DNA of 64,000 nt from Diploptera punctata (taxonomy: Eukaryota; Arthropoda; Insecta; Blattodea; Blaberidae), in NCBI GenBank assembly GCA_030220185.1, contig JASPKZ010004202.1:872001-936000 (forward strand). Direction: 5' to 3'. The translations under genes and the position numbers were made by a program. The notes below the pieces were generated by a model that was not told the origin of the DNA, ran no database searches, and worked only from the letters and a program-made list of their open reading frames with translations. This document shows positions 1-11,078 of this stretch, piece after piece (within the stretch, counting starts at the first letter, position 1; each line of letters begins with the position of its first letter).

Positions 1-410
1 ATATTTACTATAAAACTAGTTTGCATGCCGTAAAAGAAAAACAATGTTTTTTTAAATGTATAGTACATAGATTTGGAAAAGTACTGCTAACCTTGCCGCT
101 CCACCCCACCTAAACAAACAAATACCGTTATTATGAGTTTGGCAACATCTACCCTCTGTAGGTAGAGGGACACTGGCGTAGCCCATAAGGTCTGTAGTAA
201 CTTCCTGGGTTGAATTACAGTGTAACACCCATAAAGTTACTCTTATGTAATAGGCGTGGAACTGACGCCTATTTTAGTATTCATAATTGGAAAGCAATCA
301 AAATCAATGCAATACTTTCCTCTTTGATGCAGGAAATTCCTTCCTATGACGAAGTTACTTAACGTTATGCAAGATGCAGGGCTAGTTCCTCTTAAAGTGT
401 TTTCCTCATA

Positions 411-668
411 CATAACAGTAACTCACCAGCACTATCGAACCCGTAGGTTCATGGCCGTGCGGACATAAGCTCCCTATCCTGAGCTAATGCTTTACAATCA
501 TGTTCTGTATAATATACTTTTCTCAAATCACCTACTGAACGTTATTTCTTTGATTTCCCTGCAAGAAGTTTCCATGCCTCTCTTTCATCCCCCATTCGTG
601 CCACATGTCCTGTCCATCGCAGTCTACGAGACTTGACACTTATATCTGGTTTCCCATAAAGATAATGT
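411..668 (-). mobile_element. LINE-P 3' end, 5'-truncated
   Basis: Read on the minus strand, 542-663 encodes the C-terminal reverse-transcriptase tail with SRRLRWTGHVARMG, the same peptide as in the longer copies at 3232-4014 and 51233-51700. It is followed by the family 3' end with a CGGCCATGAACCTACGGGTT-type sequence. Most of the element is missing. Confidence 0.8.
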
Positions 669-688
669 ATCCCCCACTTAAAGGTTTG

Positions 689-880
689 CGTCCACCGCTG
701 TGGTCTCGGGGTAGCGTGCTGTCTTGTCACGCAGCGGGCCCGGGTTCGATCCCCGGTCGGGACAGTTTTTCTGGGTGAGGTTTTCATCGGGGTTTTTCCT
801 CACCTGTAAGACAAATGTCAGGAAAACTTTAAGGCCCAAACGGTCCCCAAAATCACATGGCCATCGTAATCATCATCATT
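689..880 (+). mobile_element. SINE-1 copy (tRNA-related head)
   Basis: Starts with a tRNA-like region carrying a B-box-like GGTTCGATCC near 744-753, then a body with GGTGAGG, CCTCACCTGTAAG and ATGTCAGGAAAACTTTAAGG. Related copies are at 4371-4690 (-), 49948-50262 (+), 53768-54089 (+) and 54104-54375 (+), with a scrap at 17846-17878. This copy lacks the distal part ending in ATGGATGGA. Confidence 0.8.
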
Positions 881-892
881 CATATTCATCTT

Positions 893-1070
893 AGGTTAAG
901 CTTAGGATTAGGGACTCTCCTGGCGCACCACTATCATCATCACCCGTCATATCATCGCGACAACGTAACCCCACCTTCCAGGCGCCCCAACCTCTGAAGT
1001 GGGTTACAAGTACGGCATGCCAGGAGAGAAACCAGGAATGTCGAAAGACAAACCTGGGGCATTTAAAAAA
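893..1070 (+). mobile_element. SINE-X body fragment
   Basis: Matches, in the opposite orientation, the bodies at 18770-19065, 24815-24980 and 61700-61970, with a shared CTCCTGGCGCACCA region and a GATAACGTAACTCC-like box. The tRNA-like head seen in the 61.9 kb copy is absent. Confidence 0.6.
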
Positions 1071-1074
1071 AATC

Positions 1075-1870
1075 TTATAGGTTTGCCGTCTTCAGTTTCC
1101 ATTTATCTCTATCATTCAAATCTCCCTCTTCCAAATTCCTATCATCCGTTATAGTTCTGACGTAGGTTTGCATTTCCATCTTGGTCTGCTACGTTTATTT
1201 CTTCCAGGAGGTGACCATTGGTATATATTTTTTGACCATCTTTCATTTTCCATTCTTTTCTACACGACCATACCATTTAAGCGTTTGATTTTCAATCCTC
1301 TTAACAACAGATGTGGTGACATTCATTTCTCTCCAAAGGAATTCATTTCTTATTTTATCCTGTCTTGTTTTTTGGAGGCTTCTTCTAAGATAATCAAATT
1401 CAACTGTTCTAATTGTATTCTTTTGTAATTCCTACAAAGACCAAGTTTCAGTTCCATATGACAAAATATTCTGCTCTTATAATTTTTCATTTTAGTTTGC
1501 TTTGTAATATTTTTGTTCCAAATTATTCCATGTAATGTCTTAGCTGCATTTTTTGCCATTGCAATTTTAGTCTGTACATCTCTCTCACAGGTACATAAAC
1601 TTGTAATTATTGATCCAAAATACTTAAAAAAATCACTTTTTTTTTATTTCCTTGTTTAAAGTATGAGGTCATCCACATCCTTTCCCAAACACATATATTC
1701 TGATTTCTGTAAATTTATATCCAGTCCCCGTTTTTTTATATTCTTCCATTAGTTTATTTATCATATATTTCATATCATCTTCATCCCCTGCAAAAATTAT
1801 TTGATCATCTGCAAACAACAATGAATGCAGTACTTTTCCCCCTATAGGAATACCCATTTCAGAACATTTT
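1075..1870 (-). mobile_element. LINE-Q reverse transcriptase fragment (broken)
   Basis: On the minus strand the catalytic box LLFADDQIIFAGDEDD is at about 1776-1825, with the FADD aspartates at 1801-1815. It is followed by KYMINKLMEEYKK and, after frameshifts, by NKNITKQTKMK. The paralogue at 16714-17515 (-) is less broken and gives the same order. It is a degenerate non-LTR retrotransposon and cannot encode a working enzyme. Confidence 0.85.
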
Positions 1871-1989
1871 TTTTATCAATACTAATAAAATTCATTGTTA
1901 AAACCGTTGAGGTGGAGAGTCATAAAATAAAATAAGTTAAAATATACCATCTTAGGTAAGATCCGTCGTCCTCAACTTATAAAATATGT

Positions 1990-2052
1990 AATCTTTATGC
2001 CTGTAGGCCTATCAGAACATCCGTTCCATCTTCAGCAGATCCCTCTTCGCTA
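1990..2052 (-). ncRNA. Hammerhead-like motif, family J (GATA variant)
   Basis: Minus-strand order: CTGAAGA (2029-2035), one T, a 5-bp stem II GGAAC/GTTCT, GATA (2010-2013), palindrome GGCC (2006-2009), then TA (2004-2005). Short stem I pairing CTG/CAG flanks it. The plan equals that of the intact copies elsewhere, but GAAA is changed to GATA, which should weaken or abolish cleavage. Confidence 0.45.
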
Positions 2053-2099
2053 CAACATCCAGTATGATGGTTGATGCTGCTGGTCCTAATGTGGTGCTG

Positions 2100-2235
2100 T
2101 CATGACATGTTTTTATATAGGTTAAGAGCCTGGTCTAAATAAATGTTAAAAACAATTGGTGACAAACTGCATCCCTGCTTACGGTCTTTATTCACTGTGA
2201 ATTCCTCTATTAAATTATTCGGTATTTTTACTTTA
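2100..2235 (-). mobile_element. LINE-Q RT palm fragment
   Basis: Minus strand encodes KDRKQGCSLSPIVFNIYLD, the conserved RQGCSLSP box that lies upstream of the FADD box in non-LTR reverse transcriptases. It is probably the displaced upstream piece of the LINE-Q copy at 1075-1870. The upstream part of this open frame (2236-2345) has no recognisable homology. Confidence 0.75.
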
Positions 2236-2264
2236 GCTTTTGTATTACTAGAGTTCTTATTAAA

Positions 2265-2655
2265 ACCTATCTGACTACTGGAGACGTGCTGCAAGAATAT
2301 CAGAAATTCATATATAAAAGAAAAAAATGCAGGTACAATATTCAATATTAGATTTTATAATGAAGAAACAATTAAATTGATACGGACACATTAGAAGGAT
2401 GGAAGAAGGAAGACTACCTAAGATAATCATGGATTGGGTACCACAGGGAAGGAAAAAGAAGGGTAGACCAAATATTACGTGGATTCAGGGAATCAATGAA
2501 ACTAAGAGGGAATGGGAAATAGAAGAAGATATATGGATGAACAGACAAGAATGGAAAAATGTGTTGAAACAAATGTGTAGTTAACTGTGAACATGGGTAC
2601 CGGAAAAATGTACATTCATTGTAAAAGCCGGAATAATAATAAAAAATTAAAACCT
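2265..2655 (+). mobile_element. LINE-Q 3' end, plus strand
   Basis: Encodes HIRRMEEGRLPKIIMDW then KKKGRPNITWIQGINET, a typical post-RT LINE tail, ending in an AATAATAAT-rich 3' end. A longer copy of the same part lies at 29849-30240. It stands tail to tail against the minus-strand LINE-Q fragments just upstream. Confidence 0.8.
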
Positions 2656-3008
2656 ATCTACTAAGACCTTCTACAACCCCCAGAAGTCTGTAAAAGTTAT
2701 TCAGAAACACTCTGTATAAGGACAAGATGAGTAAAAAAGTTATCAGTTACATATGTGTGCCTCCCACCTGTAGGAGAGCGCGCTGGAGGGGAACAGGCTA
2801 TAATATCTTAGAGCGTTCTACAATATTGTTTAGTCAGAAATCGTCTTTCGTGTTTGAAACTTGTGGTGTGCTTCTCCAGTGCGCATGCTTGTTACAGTCT
2901 CACGAGTTGTGTAAAAAATAAATACTCATTTCTGCAAACTTATCAACTTTTAGAGAGTGAGTACCACACTTTTTATTATTAACCAGCGAAGTGGCAAAAC
3001 ACTAATTT
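2656..3008. other. No recognised feature
   Basis: Contains only a short open frame (2727-2921) with no recognisable protein signature. Nothing else supported. Confidence 0.5.
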
Positions 3009-3223
3009 ATCCTGTCTTCTTCTTCTTCTTCTTCTTCTTCTTATTTATATTTGTAGGATTTTCATCCTGTTTATTTCCCAAATCACTCCTCGGAGGAAGA
3101 AGTATTGGATGTGCATTCACTGTCTATCCATCTCTTCGCTGGTCTTCCTCTTGTTCTTCTCCCGTCCATTGGTCTACCTTCTTTAGCTTTTTTGCAAGTC
3201 AGTTGTCTTGTATTCTTTCTATA
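3009..3223 (-). mobile_element. LINE-R 3' half, with (AAG)n tail
   Basis: The (TTC)n run at 3018-3042 is the 3' microsatellite tail of LINE-R read on the minus strand. The rest matches 10880-11078 in reverse complement. The copy is split from its upstream half (4023-4370) by the LINE-P insertion at 3232-4014. Confidence 0.8.
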
Positions 3224-3231
3224 TTACCTTT

Positions 3232-4014
3232 GGGCCAACACGCACACACTATTGAGTGACACTAAGAAATTAGGACTGGAAGTAAATATCAATAAAACTA
3301 AATATATGGTCACACGTAGAAATTCAGTATATAATGGAAATGGACAGCTAATGACAAATGAGGGAAATTTTGAGGAAGTGGCTGAATTCAAATACCTAGG
3401 AACAATAATCACAAACAGGAATGAGATGCACAAAGAAATTAAACATAGGCTCAATTCTGGAAATGCGTGCTATTGTGCATTACAGAAACTCTTGATGTCC
3501 CAACTCCTTTCAAAAAACGTTAAGCTGAAAATATATAAAACTATTATTCTACCAGTTATATTATATGGGTGCGAAACATGGACTCTTACTTTAAGGGAGG
3601 AAAGGAGATTACGAGTATTTGAGAATAAAGTTCTTAGGAAAATTTTTGGACCAAAGAGAGATGAACAGACAGGTGAATGGAGAAGACTACATAACAATGA
3701 ACTACATGGTCTTTATAGGAAACCAGATATAATAAGAACAGTTAAGTCTCGTAGACTGCGATGGGCAGGACATGTTGCACATATGGGGAATGAAAGACTT
3801 GTATGGAAACTTCTTGTAGGAAAGCCAGAAGGAAAACGCCCAGTTGGTAGACCAAGAATGAGGTGGGAGAACAACATTAACTATGATTTGAGGGAAGTAG
3901 ATTATACAGGGAATGATTGGAAAGCATTAGCTCAGGATAGAGATGTATGGAGAGCTTATGTCCGCGCGGCCATGAACCTACGGGTTCGATAGTACCAGTG
4001 AGTAAGTAAGTAAG
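3232..4014 (+). mobile_element. LINE-P insertion with 8-bp target duplication
   Basis: 5'-truncated LINE-P. The open frame runs to 3992 and encodes KLGLEVNINKTKYMVT, FKYLGTIITN, YGCETWTL, SRRLRWAGHVAHMG and GRPRMRWENNINYD, i.e. the end of the RT and the C-terminal tail. The 3' end is an AGTA repeat. TTACCTTT is present on both sides (3224-3231 and 4015-4022), which marks a clean insertion into LINE-R. The ATG at 3105 of the long frame lies in antisense LINE-R sequence and is not a genuine start. Confidence 0.88.
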
Positions 4015-4022
4015 TTACCTTT

Positions 4023-4370
4023 CCAATATCTTCGTCTATCTATAATAAATTTTGTTACATCTTGCATATGACATTTGTCCCTTATTTCTGTGTTGTGTAT
4101 TTTATCAAATAATGTTTTCCCCTGAACAGTTCTTAAGATCTTCATTTTACATGTGCTTATTAGTTGTTTAGTTTTTGTTGTATCAGCCCTAGTTTCTGCT
4201 TCATATACGATTACAGGTCGAACTATCGTTTTGTATGTGCGGGTTTTGCTTTCTATTGACATATGTTTGTTGCGCCAAATTAAATCCTCCATATACCCTG
4301 ATATTTGTGCTGCTTTATCAGCTTGTTTCTTTACTTCTTTTATTACATTTTTAGTGTTTGTTATTCCATC
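4023..4370 (-). mobile_element. LINE-R upstream half
   Basis: Minus strand encodes VKKQADKAAQISGYMEDLIW, then SKTRTYKTIVRPVIVYEAET and FDKIHNTEIRDKCHMQD. The same order is found at 10544-11078 (+). It is the same element as 3009-3223. Its 5' side abuts a SINE-1 copy. Confidence 0.82.
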
Positions 4371-4690
4371 CATAGTAATTCTGCCCGAAGGCAGGTCCTT
4401 CACTGCAACCATAGCATTTTCATGTTATGCTTGCAGCTTTACTAGGGAATTGTGTAGGTGTGGTAGCTTCCCGTTGCTTTCTACACCGGTGAAGGATGAT
4501 GGTGATAATGATAATGATAAGGATGATGGCCATATGATTTCGGGGACCGTTTGGGCCTTAAAGTCTTCCTGACATTTGTCTTACAGGTGAGGAAAAACCC
4601 CGATAAAAACCTCACCCAGAAAAACTGCCCCGAACCCGGGCCCGCTGCGTGACAAGGCAGCACGCTACCTCGAGACCACAGCGGTGGACT
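4371..4690 (-). mobile_element. SINE-1, near full length
   Basis: Minus-strand copy carrying both the tRNA-like head (CGGGCCCGGGTTCGG near 4632-4646) and the distal part (GAAGCTACCACACCTACA, GCAGTGAAGGACCTGCC) down to ATGGATGGA at the LINE-R junction. Confidence 0.82.
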
Positions 4691-5190
4691 GTTTGTTATT
4701 AATACACCTAAATAATTAAATTCCAATACTTATTTTGTCGTCCACTTTCTAATTTTTCTTTCTCCTGTCACTTACTTAAATAGAACGGACCGCAGTGAAA
4801 ATTAATCATGCATGACTGTTATGATTAGATATATCACGTTTTGACTACTTAAGTCATTTCCACGCGTTCTTTTTCTTTTGTTTTATTAAAAATGTTAAAT
4901 TAATTAAAATCAAGTGACGTATCTAAAGGGTTAACTAGCTAAACCCGACGATCGCTGCTACGCCTAAACAAATGAATTTTTATTGTATGTTTTCTTGAAT
5001 AAGTAAAAAATAAAAATAATTATAAATTGATATAGTAAATATTTTTGATAGCCTGTAAAAGTTAAAAAAAAACAGTAAATGTTCCTTATTCGCGGGTTAA
5101 AAAATTGCGATACAGTTCCTGTATTCACGGCTAAAATTTATTTAACCGCAGATCCAGTCGGTATATTAGAAGAATTAGTGTCCTTTATTA
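4691..5190. other. AT-rich, no recognised feature
   Basis: No open frame, tRNA or repeat that I can place. Confidence 0.4.
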
Positions 5191-5249
5191 ACGCATTAAA
5201 TATATAAATTATTGTTGTATTGTTGCTTAGATCAGTTGGAACACAATTC

Positions 5250-5309
5250 ATAATTTGTTAACATGTCTGAAGAAGGTACAGTGTACCGAAACAGCTGTCA
5301 CTGAATTAT
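5250..5309 (+). ncRNA. Hammerhead ribozyme motif, family A (copy A1)
   Basis: Core CTGAAGA at 5267-5273, one extra A, stem II GGTAC/GTACC with an AGT loop (5275-5287), GAAA at 5288-5291, self-complementary CAGCTG at 5292-5297 as minimal stem III, and TC at 5298-5299 with predicted cleavage after 5299. Stem I is GT/AC, an internal loop, then ATAATTT (5250-5256) with GAATTAT (5303-5309). All invariant core bases are present. Seen directly; activity is inferred. Flanking sequence resembles the PLE 3' end at 45650-45910. Confidence 0.82.
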
Positions 5310-5388
5310 ATCTTAATAAATATGAAAATCAAATAAAACTGTAAAGTTCTATTTTTATTTAATTAAATTATCCCAAAAAATATTAAAG

Positions 5389-5615
5389 TGAAAATGTATA
5401 AAACTGTTATTCTCCCAGTTATATCTTATGGATGTAAAAATGGTCTCTTCCTCTAAGACTCTAAGAGAGGAGAAAAGATTAGAAGCATTTGATAATAAAG
5501 TTATTAGGAAAAATGTTGGACCAAAGAGAGATAACAGACAGGTGAATAGACAAGACTACATAACAGTGAGCTACATGATCTTTATTTGACGCTAGATAAA
5601 ATAAGAACAAGGGCC
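5389..5615 (+). mobile_element. LINE-P fragment, decayed
   Basis: Follows the LINE-P tail from KMYKTVILPVI through the REEKRLEAFDNKVIRK and NRQVNRQDYITVSYMIF regions, with frameshifts. It is more diverged than the copy at 3232-4014. Confidence 0.7.
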
Positions 5616-5639
5616 TCCTGAGGCCTGTTGTGGGATCAC

Positions 5640-6334
5640 TTCACTTCACAAATATATTTATTTTAGTTTTCATCTGATTGTTTTGAAATTTATATCACAT
5701 ACATAGTGTGCTTACAGAAGTGTTTCTGTGAAGTTTGGTGTTCATAAGTAGAATAGTTTCAGAATTATGATTGTTTTAACTATTTTTTTAATATTTCATA
5801 AAAAATGTTCCTTACGATGCATTTTTAAATATTCTCTCATGAAATTTGAGATTCAGAGTCTTCATGATTCCACTAAACACATTTGCTATTCAAAAAATAT
5901 TCATAAAGGGAGGTTACTGCTTATTTTTCATTTTTTGAAAAAAATCATCCCTCTTATTATTTTTTTCCATCTCAATTTAAAAGAACACGTGTCTTAGACT
6001 AGTAACTGCGTAGCAAATTTGAATTGACATATATTGGAGAGTCTAACCACAAAATTTCACTTTGATAGCATGAAAATTGCATCGTAAGGAGCATTTTAAG
6101 TTTTGGAAAACTTCAAAAAAATGGAAACCGAAAAAACGCATTTTAATTTTAAGTAGTGATGCTGACCACACGTGAAAGGGTATTTAAACTCTTACGTCAC
6201 GTGGTCAATTTTGCTCCTACAATAAAAATGTTCACATGAAAATAGTCCTAAAGAATCAGAGCCATCAAAGAGCAAATAAACAAAAAATGCATTTTTTACC
6301 ATTTTTTCAACATTTTTCACCGTCCGGTCCCCTT
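5640..6334. other. No recognised feature
   Basis: AT-rich. The 76-codon frame at 5767-5997 has no family signature. Confidence 0.4.
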
Positions 6335-6480
6335 AATTGAATCGTATGTCTTTTTGAAGTGTACATATAGTTGATGTACAGTGCCATTATATTTCCATTT
6401 TATTTTTCTAAAATCTGTCTTATACTAAAAATCTGATCTGTTGTAGATCTGTTTCAACTAAATCCACACTGAACCTATTA
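6335..6480 (-). mobile_element. LINE-P RT N-terminal fragment
   Basis: Reverse complement of the 9595-9760 segment that encodes the TTDQIFSIRQILEKKWEYNG and YVDFKK region. Similar scraps are at 21092-21265 and 27030-27190. Confidence 0.65.
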
Positions 6481-6859
6481 TGTCTGCTTACTAATACATT
6501 ATATTTGTATCAGCAGTGGTTGTCTATTATGTTATTTATTTTCAGACAAGAGTTTTAGCATTGGATCAGGTGGTGCGCACCTGCAGATTAAGTTAAACAG
6601 GAAAGAGACAGGATGGTTCCTCACATATTTACACAACTTGTTGAAAGTGATAATTCCTCTCGTGATTCGGCAGTTAACACGAGCAAAGCACGTGCGCAGT
6701 ATCATTCAATAACATTATGCAAATGTCACACTGTTTATTATAGAGTGCACTCACTACTTTAGTTCGCAGGTGCTTTGTTTTGTGGACGATGTCCTCTATC
6801 ACCTACTCTTTTCAACATCTACCTGGAAGACCTACGGGAGGCGTAAACATGGGAGGAAG

Positions 6860-7258
6860 AAGAATTAAGTGCAAAAGATTTGCTGTTTTATAAAACATTG
6901 GCAAGTTCCTGCATTACTTTATGGGAGCGAAACTTGTGTAATGACCAAAAAATTGCAAAGTATAATACAAAGCGCAGAAATGAACTTCCTTAGAAGAACA
7001 AAAGGCTGCACAAGATTGGATCGGATAAGGAATGAACATATAAGAACAGAGTTAAATATATATCCATTGGATGAAAAAATCAGAGAATATAGAGAGAAAT
7101 AGTTTACACATGTGGAAAGAATGAATGTAACAAGATTACCAAGAGCGGTATTCAACTACAAGCCAAGAGGTTCAAGGAATGTAGGAAGGCCAGTGAAAAG
7201 ATGGACAGAACAACTGTGAGGAGGAACAGGCAATTTTCCTAGCCCGTGAAGTGAAGAA
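6860..7258 (+). mobile_element. LINE-S 3' portion
   Basis: Encodes VPALLYGSETCVMTKKLQS, then NFLRRTKGCTRLDRIRNEHI, ERMNVTRLPRAVFNYKPRG and RNVGRPVKRWTEQL, ending in a GAAGAAGAAG-type tail. A second copy is at 30480-31335. In-frame stops show that it is dead. Confidence 0.8.
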
Positions 7259-7264
7259 GAAGAA

Positions 7265-7995
7265 GATTTGCTGATGATATGGCTTTGCTAGCAGAAGATG
7301 CAATGACACTGAGGAACATGCTGGTGGAGATAAATGACAAGTGCGACGATTATGGGATGAAGATAAATATAAATAAGACAAAGGCCATGATTATAGGAAG
7401 GAAACCAAGGAAGATAAACATGAGGATTAAAGATGAGGCCATTGAGCAAGTGGAGAGCTTCAAATACTTGGGTTGTACTATCAGTAGTAACATGAACTGT
7501 AAAGCAGAGGATAGCAATGGCAAAAGAAACTTTTAACAAGAAAGAAGCATTTTCTGCGGAGCTTTGGCAAAATAATTACGGAAGAAGCTAGTGAAGTGCT
7601 TTGTGTGGAGTGTAGCATTGTATGGTGCAGAGACTTTGACATTACGACGGAATGAGGAAAAGCAACTGAAAGCTTTTGAGAGGTGGATATGGAGAAGGAT
7701 GGAACGTATAAAATGGACAAAATAAAAGATAAAGATGTGCTAGACAGAGTGGGCGAAGGAAGAACAATGCTGGAACTCATAAAGAAGAGAAAAATAAATT
7801 GGATTGGCCACTGGCTAAAAAAACTGCCTGCTGACGGATGCTCTAGAAGGAATGTTCAGCGGAAAGGAAGTTAGAGGCAGAAAAAGACATCACATGATAG
7901 ACAATATTAAAATAAATGGTTTGTATGCGGATACAAAAATGAAAGCTGGGTTAAGGAAAGAGTGGAGAATGCTGAGTTTGCAGTGAACGACCTGC
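7265..7995 (+). mobile_element. LINE-T reverse transcriptase fragment
   Basis: FADDMALLAEDAMTLRNML carries the catalytic FADD box at about 7267-7278. It is followed by INKTKAMIIGRKPRK and VESFKYLGCTISSN, then frameshifted tail peptides (LIKKRKINWIGHWLKK). The reverse complement of the 3' part is found at 27205-27660 and at 39318-39376. Confidence 0.85.
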
Positions 7996-8318
7996 TCTTG
8001 GGCAGAACACTATGTATGTGTATGTTGCTTTGTGGTTAAATAGATATATTTTTCACGGATAAGTATTTAGCATATCAAGCGGCGTTGCCACGTTTTATTC
8101 ACTGCCACTAACATACTATATTATAATAATACTGCAAAAGACAGAAGTTGCAACGCTGTTAAGATAGTTATATCCGCGTGGGGTTGACATGCAAACGTCA
8201 TTTTATACGTCTATTATAGAAACTATTGGCAGAGAACTGTTTTCAGTTTTGAGTGATTGGAGCGGCGTCTTAGAAGCGTCTAACAACAACTCCCCCGGCT
8301 CTACCTGGCGGTAACAAT

Positions 8319-8478
8319 GCATTTTTTGCGCGATAGTGCGTTCTGTCGTACTTACAGCAATGGCGACCATGATTGAAAGTTCAACTACCTATATTTCGGG
8401 GTTGCCAACCTAAATAATTATACTGTAATATTACGTATTACAAACTCTTGCGGGAAGTAAAACCACTGCCCTTTATAT
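8319..8478 (+). repeat. Interspersed repeat K
   Basis: About 160 bp that reappears in reverse complement at 24378-24545, directly before Oatp exon 2. Shared anchors include CAATCATGGTCACC-like and GGTTGGCAACCCCGAAAT-like blocks. I cannot assign a class. Confidence 0.6.
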
Positions 8479-8479
8479 A

Positions 8480-8516
8480 TACTATATACTATACTATATA
8501 TATATATATATATATA
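8480..8516. repeat. (TA)n microsatellite
   Basis: ATACTATA and TATATA tract. Confidence 0.9.
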
Positions 8517-8596
8517 CAAAATATCCAAAAGGTAGTGTTAATATACATTAAACGAAACAAATAACTGCATTTTAAATGAACTGAACTTTATTTGAA

Positions 8597-8748
8597 ACAA
8601 TGGGCGGGGACTACTTCAGGGAACCCATGCCAAAGGCTCAAACAGGGAATGATTGGAAAGCAGTAGCTCAGGATAGGGATGTATGGGAAGCTTATGTCTG
8701 CGCGGCCATGAACCTACGGGTTCGATAGTGCCAGTGAGTAAGTAAGTA
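8597..8748 (+). mobile_element. Chimera: SINE-U piece joined to LINE-P 3' end
   Basis: 8600-8645 equals the 33040-33090 part of SINE-U (GGGACTACTTCAGGGAACCC). At CAGGGAATGATTGG it switches to the last 100 bp of LINE-P, with its AGTA-type tail. CAGGG is common to both partners at the joint. Confidence 0.7.
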
Positions 8749-8794
8749 AATACGTACTTGCCGACATTTTATGACTGATTGGTGTCACGGCCTG

Positions 8795-8950
8795 CTGTAA
8801 TTATTGTTCCTAGGTAATCAAATTCAGCCTCTTCTTCTAAATTTCCTTCCTTTGACATTAGCTGTCCATTTCCTTTATATGATATATTTATAAGTGTGAG
8901 CATGTATTTAGTTTACTTCCAGTCCCAATTTCTTAGAGTTACTCAATATG
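8795..8950 (-). mobile_element. LINE-P fragment
   Basis: Minus strand gives KKLGLEVN, NGQLMSKEGN and EEEAEFDYLGTIIT with an interruption. It corresponds to the region just after the YADD box. Confidence 0.7.
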
Positions 8951-9067
8951 GCGTGCATGTTGGCCTTTAGTATTTACTTACTAGTATCCCCCGCCCCCAA
9001 AATAAAACTTTGATTTAATTTCTAACAATCTAAAGCACTTGAATTGTACAATATTTTTTTTCAATGT

Positions 9068-9070
9068 AAA

Positions 9071-9107
<37 letters not shown>

Positions 9108-9186
9108 TATTACTATTATTATTATTATCATCATTATTATTATTTATTATCATTACTATTATTATTATTACTATTGTTATTGTTAC

Positions 9187-9255
<69 letters not shown>
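9068..9255. repeat. Long (ATT)n microsatellite
   Basis: Nearly 190 bp of ATT with occasional C. It creates spurious poly-Leu and poly-Ile open frames that are not genes. Confidence 0.97.
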
Positions 9256-9589
9256 GAACCGTGTCTTCTAGGGTCACTTGAACAGAGCAATTACACCTTC
9301 CAAACAATAGAACTTTACCAATACTTGACGCACACTCCTTAATGACAAAAGAGACACCGTTATCAATAATTGAATTAATAGAATTTTATCTCACAACTTG
9401 TGTCTTATCAACAAAGTATTTTAATGTTAGTACTAACAGCCTATATGTTATCAACGCGTTCACAGGAAAGATAACTGCGCAGTTAATGTCACATTTTAAA
9501 GTTCAGATTATATTAATTTCCAAATACACACAAAATAACTATCTAGACGAATATAGCATCATATATATTGATGACATTCTATGAGATCA

Positions 9590-10543
9590 TCAATGTGGAT
9601 TTAGAAGAAACAGGTCTACAACAGATCAGATTTTTAGTATAAGACAAATTTTAGAAAAGAAATGGGAATATAATGGTACTGTACATGAACTATATGTAGA
9701 CTTTAAAAAGCATATGATTCAATTAAGAGGGAGAAGTTATATAGTATCCTGCTGGAGTTCGGAATTCCTAAAAAGTTAGTTAGACTTATACGAATGTGTC
9801 TAAATGGCACAAGGAGTAGGGTGCGTGTAGGCAAACAGTTTTCGGATACTTTTGAAATTCATAATGGGTTGAAGCAAGGAGATGCACTATCTCCCCTACT
9901 ATTTAATTTTGTACTAGAGCATGCCATTAAATCTTTGGAGGATGAAGAAGGCCTACAACTCAATGTTATTAATAAGCTGTTAGTTTATGCTGATGATGTA
10001 GTACTATTGGGTGATAGCGAGGAGATACTAAACATAGAGAACATACTAAAGGACAACTCGCACACAATATTGAGTAACACTAAGAAATTAGGACTGGAAG
10101 TAAATATCAATAAAACTAAATATATGGTCACACATAGAAATACATTATATAATGGAAATGGACAGCTAATGACAAATGAGGGAAATTTTGAGGAAGTGGC
10201 TGAATTCAAATACCTAGAAACAATAATCACAAAATGGAATGAGATGCACAAAGAAATTAAACATAGGCTCAATTCTGGAAATGCGTGCTATTTTACATTA
10301 CAGGGACTCTTGTCGTCCCAACTCCTTTCAGAAAACATTAAACTGAAAATATGTAAAACTATATTATACCAGTTTTATTATATGGTTACGAAACATGGAC
10401 TCTTACTTTAAGGGAGGAGAAAAGATTACTAGTATTTGAGAATAAAGTTCTAAAGAAAATTATTGGACCAAAAGATATGACAGACAGGTGAATGGAGAAG
10501 ACTACTTAACAGTGACCTACATGATCTTAATAGGAAATCAGAC
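9590..10543 (+). mobile_element. LINE-P reverse transcriptase domain
   Basis: The best RT in the window. It has CGFRRNRSTTDQIFSIRQIL, then a frameshift, then an open frame from 9794 with GLKQGDALSPLLFNFVLEHA and the catalytic VYADDVVLLGDS (YADD at 9986-9997), followed by KKLGLEVNINKTKYMVT. These are the fingers and palm motifs of a non-LTR RT. It is interrupted by LINE-R at 10544 and resumes at 11079. Not functional. Confidence 0.9.
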
Positions 10544-11078
10544 TAAAAAATTAATAAAAGAAGTAAAGAAACAAGCTGATAAAGCAGCACAAATATCAGG
10601 ATATATGAAAGATTTAATTTGGCGCAACAAACATGCGTCAATAGAAAGCAAATTCCGCATATACAAAATGATAGTTCGAACAGTTATCATACATGGAGCA
10701 GAAACTAGGGCTAATACAACAAAAAACTAAACAAATAATAAGAACGTGTGAAATGAAGATCTTAAGAACTATTCGGAGGAAAACATTATTTGATAAAATA
10801 CACAGCACAGAAATTAGGAACAAATGTCATATGCAAGATATACCAAAATGTATTACAGGTAGACGAAAATATTGGAAAGGTCATATAGAAACAATGGAAT
10901 ACAATCAACTTGCAAAAAGAGCTAAAGAAGATAGACCAATGGACGGGAGAAGAACAAGAGGACGACCAGCCAAGAGATGGATAGACAGTTATGCACATCC
11001 AATACGTCTTCCTCCGAGGAGTGATTTTGGAAATAAACAGGATGAAAATCCTACAAATTACGAATAAGAAGAAGAAGA
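10544..11078 (+). mobile_element. LINE-R nested in LINE-P
   Basis: Starts with VKKQADKAAQISGYMKDLIW and ends with RGRPAKRWIDSYAHPIRLPP, then the (AAG)n tail at 11066-11077. The flanking LINE-P is continuous if this block is removed (IGNQ/IGLIRTVKSRRLR). This is the reverse of the P-in-R nesting at 3009-4370. Confidence 0.85.

Noticed and set aside
3105..3240. N-terminal part of the 295-codon frame at 3105-3992
   Set aside because: This part is antisense LINE-R; the true LINE-P sequence begins at 3232 after the target duplication.
9039..9271. Two overlapping open frames of poly-Leu and poly-Ile
   Set aside because: Pure (ATT)n microsatellite; no gene.
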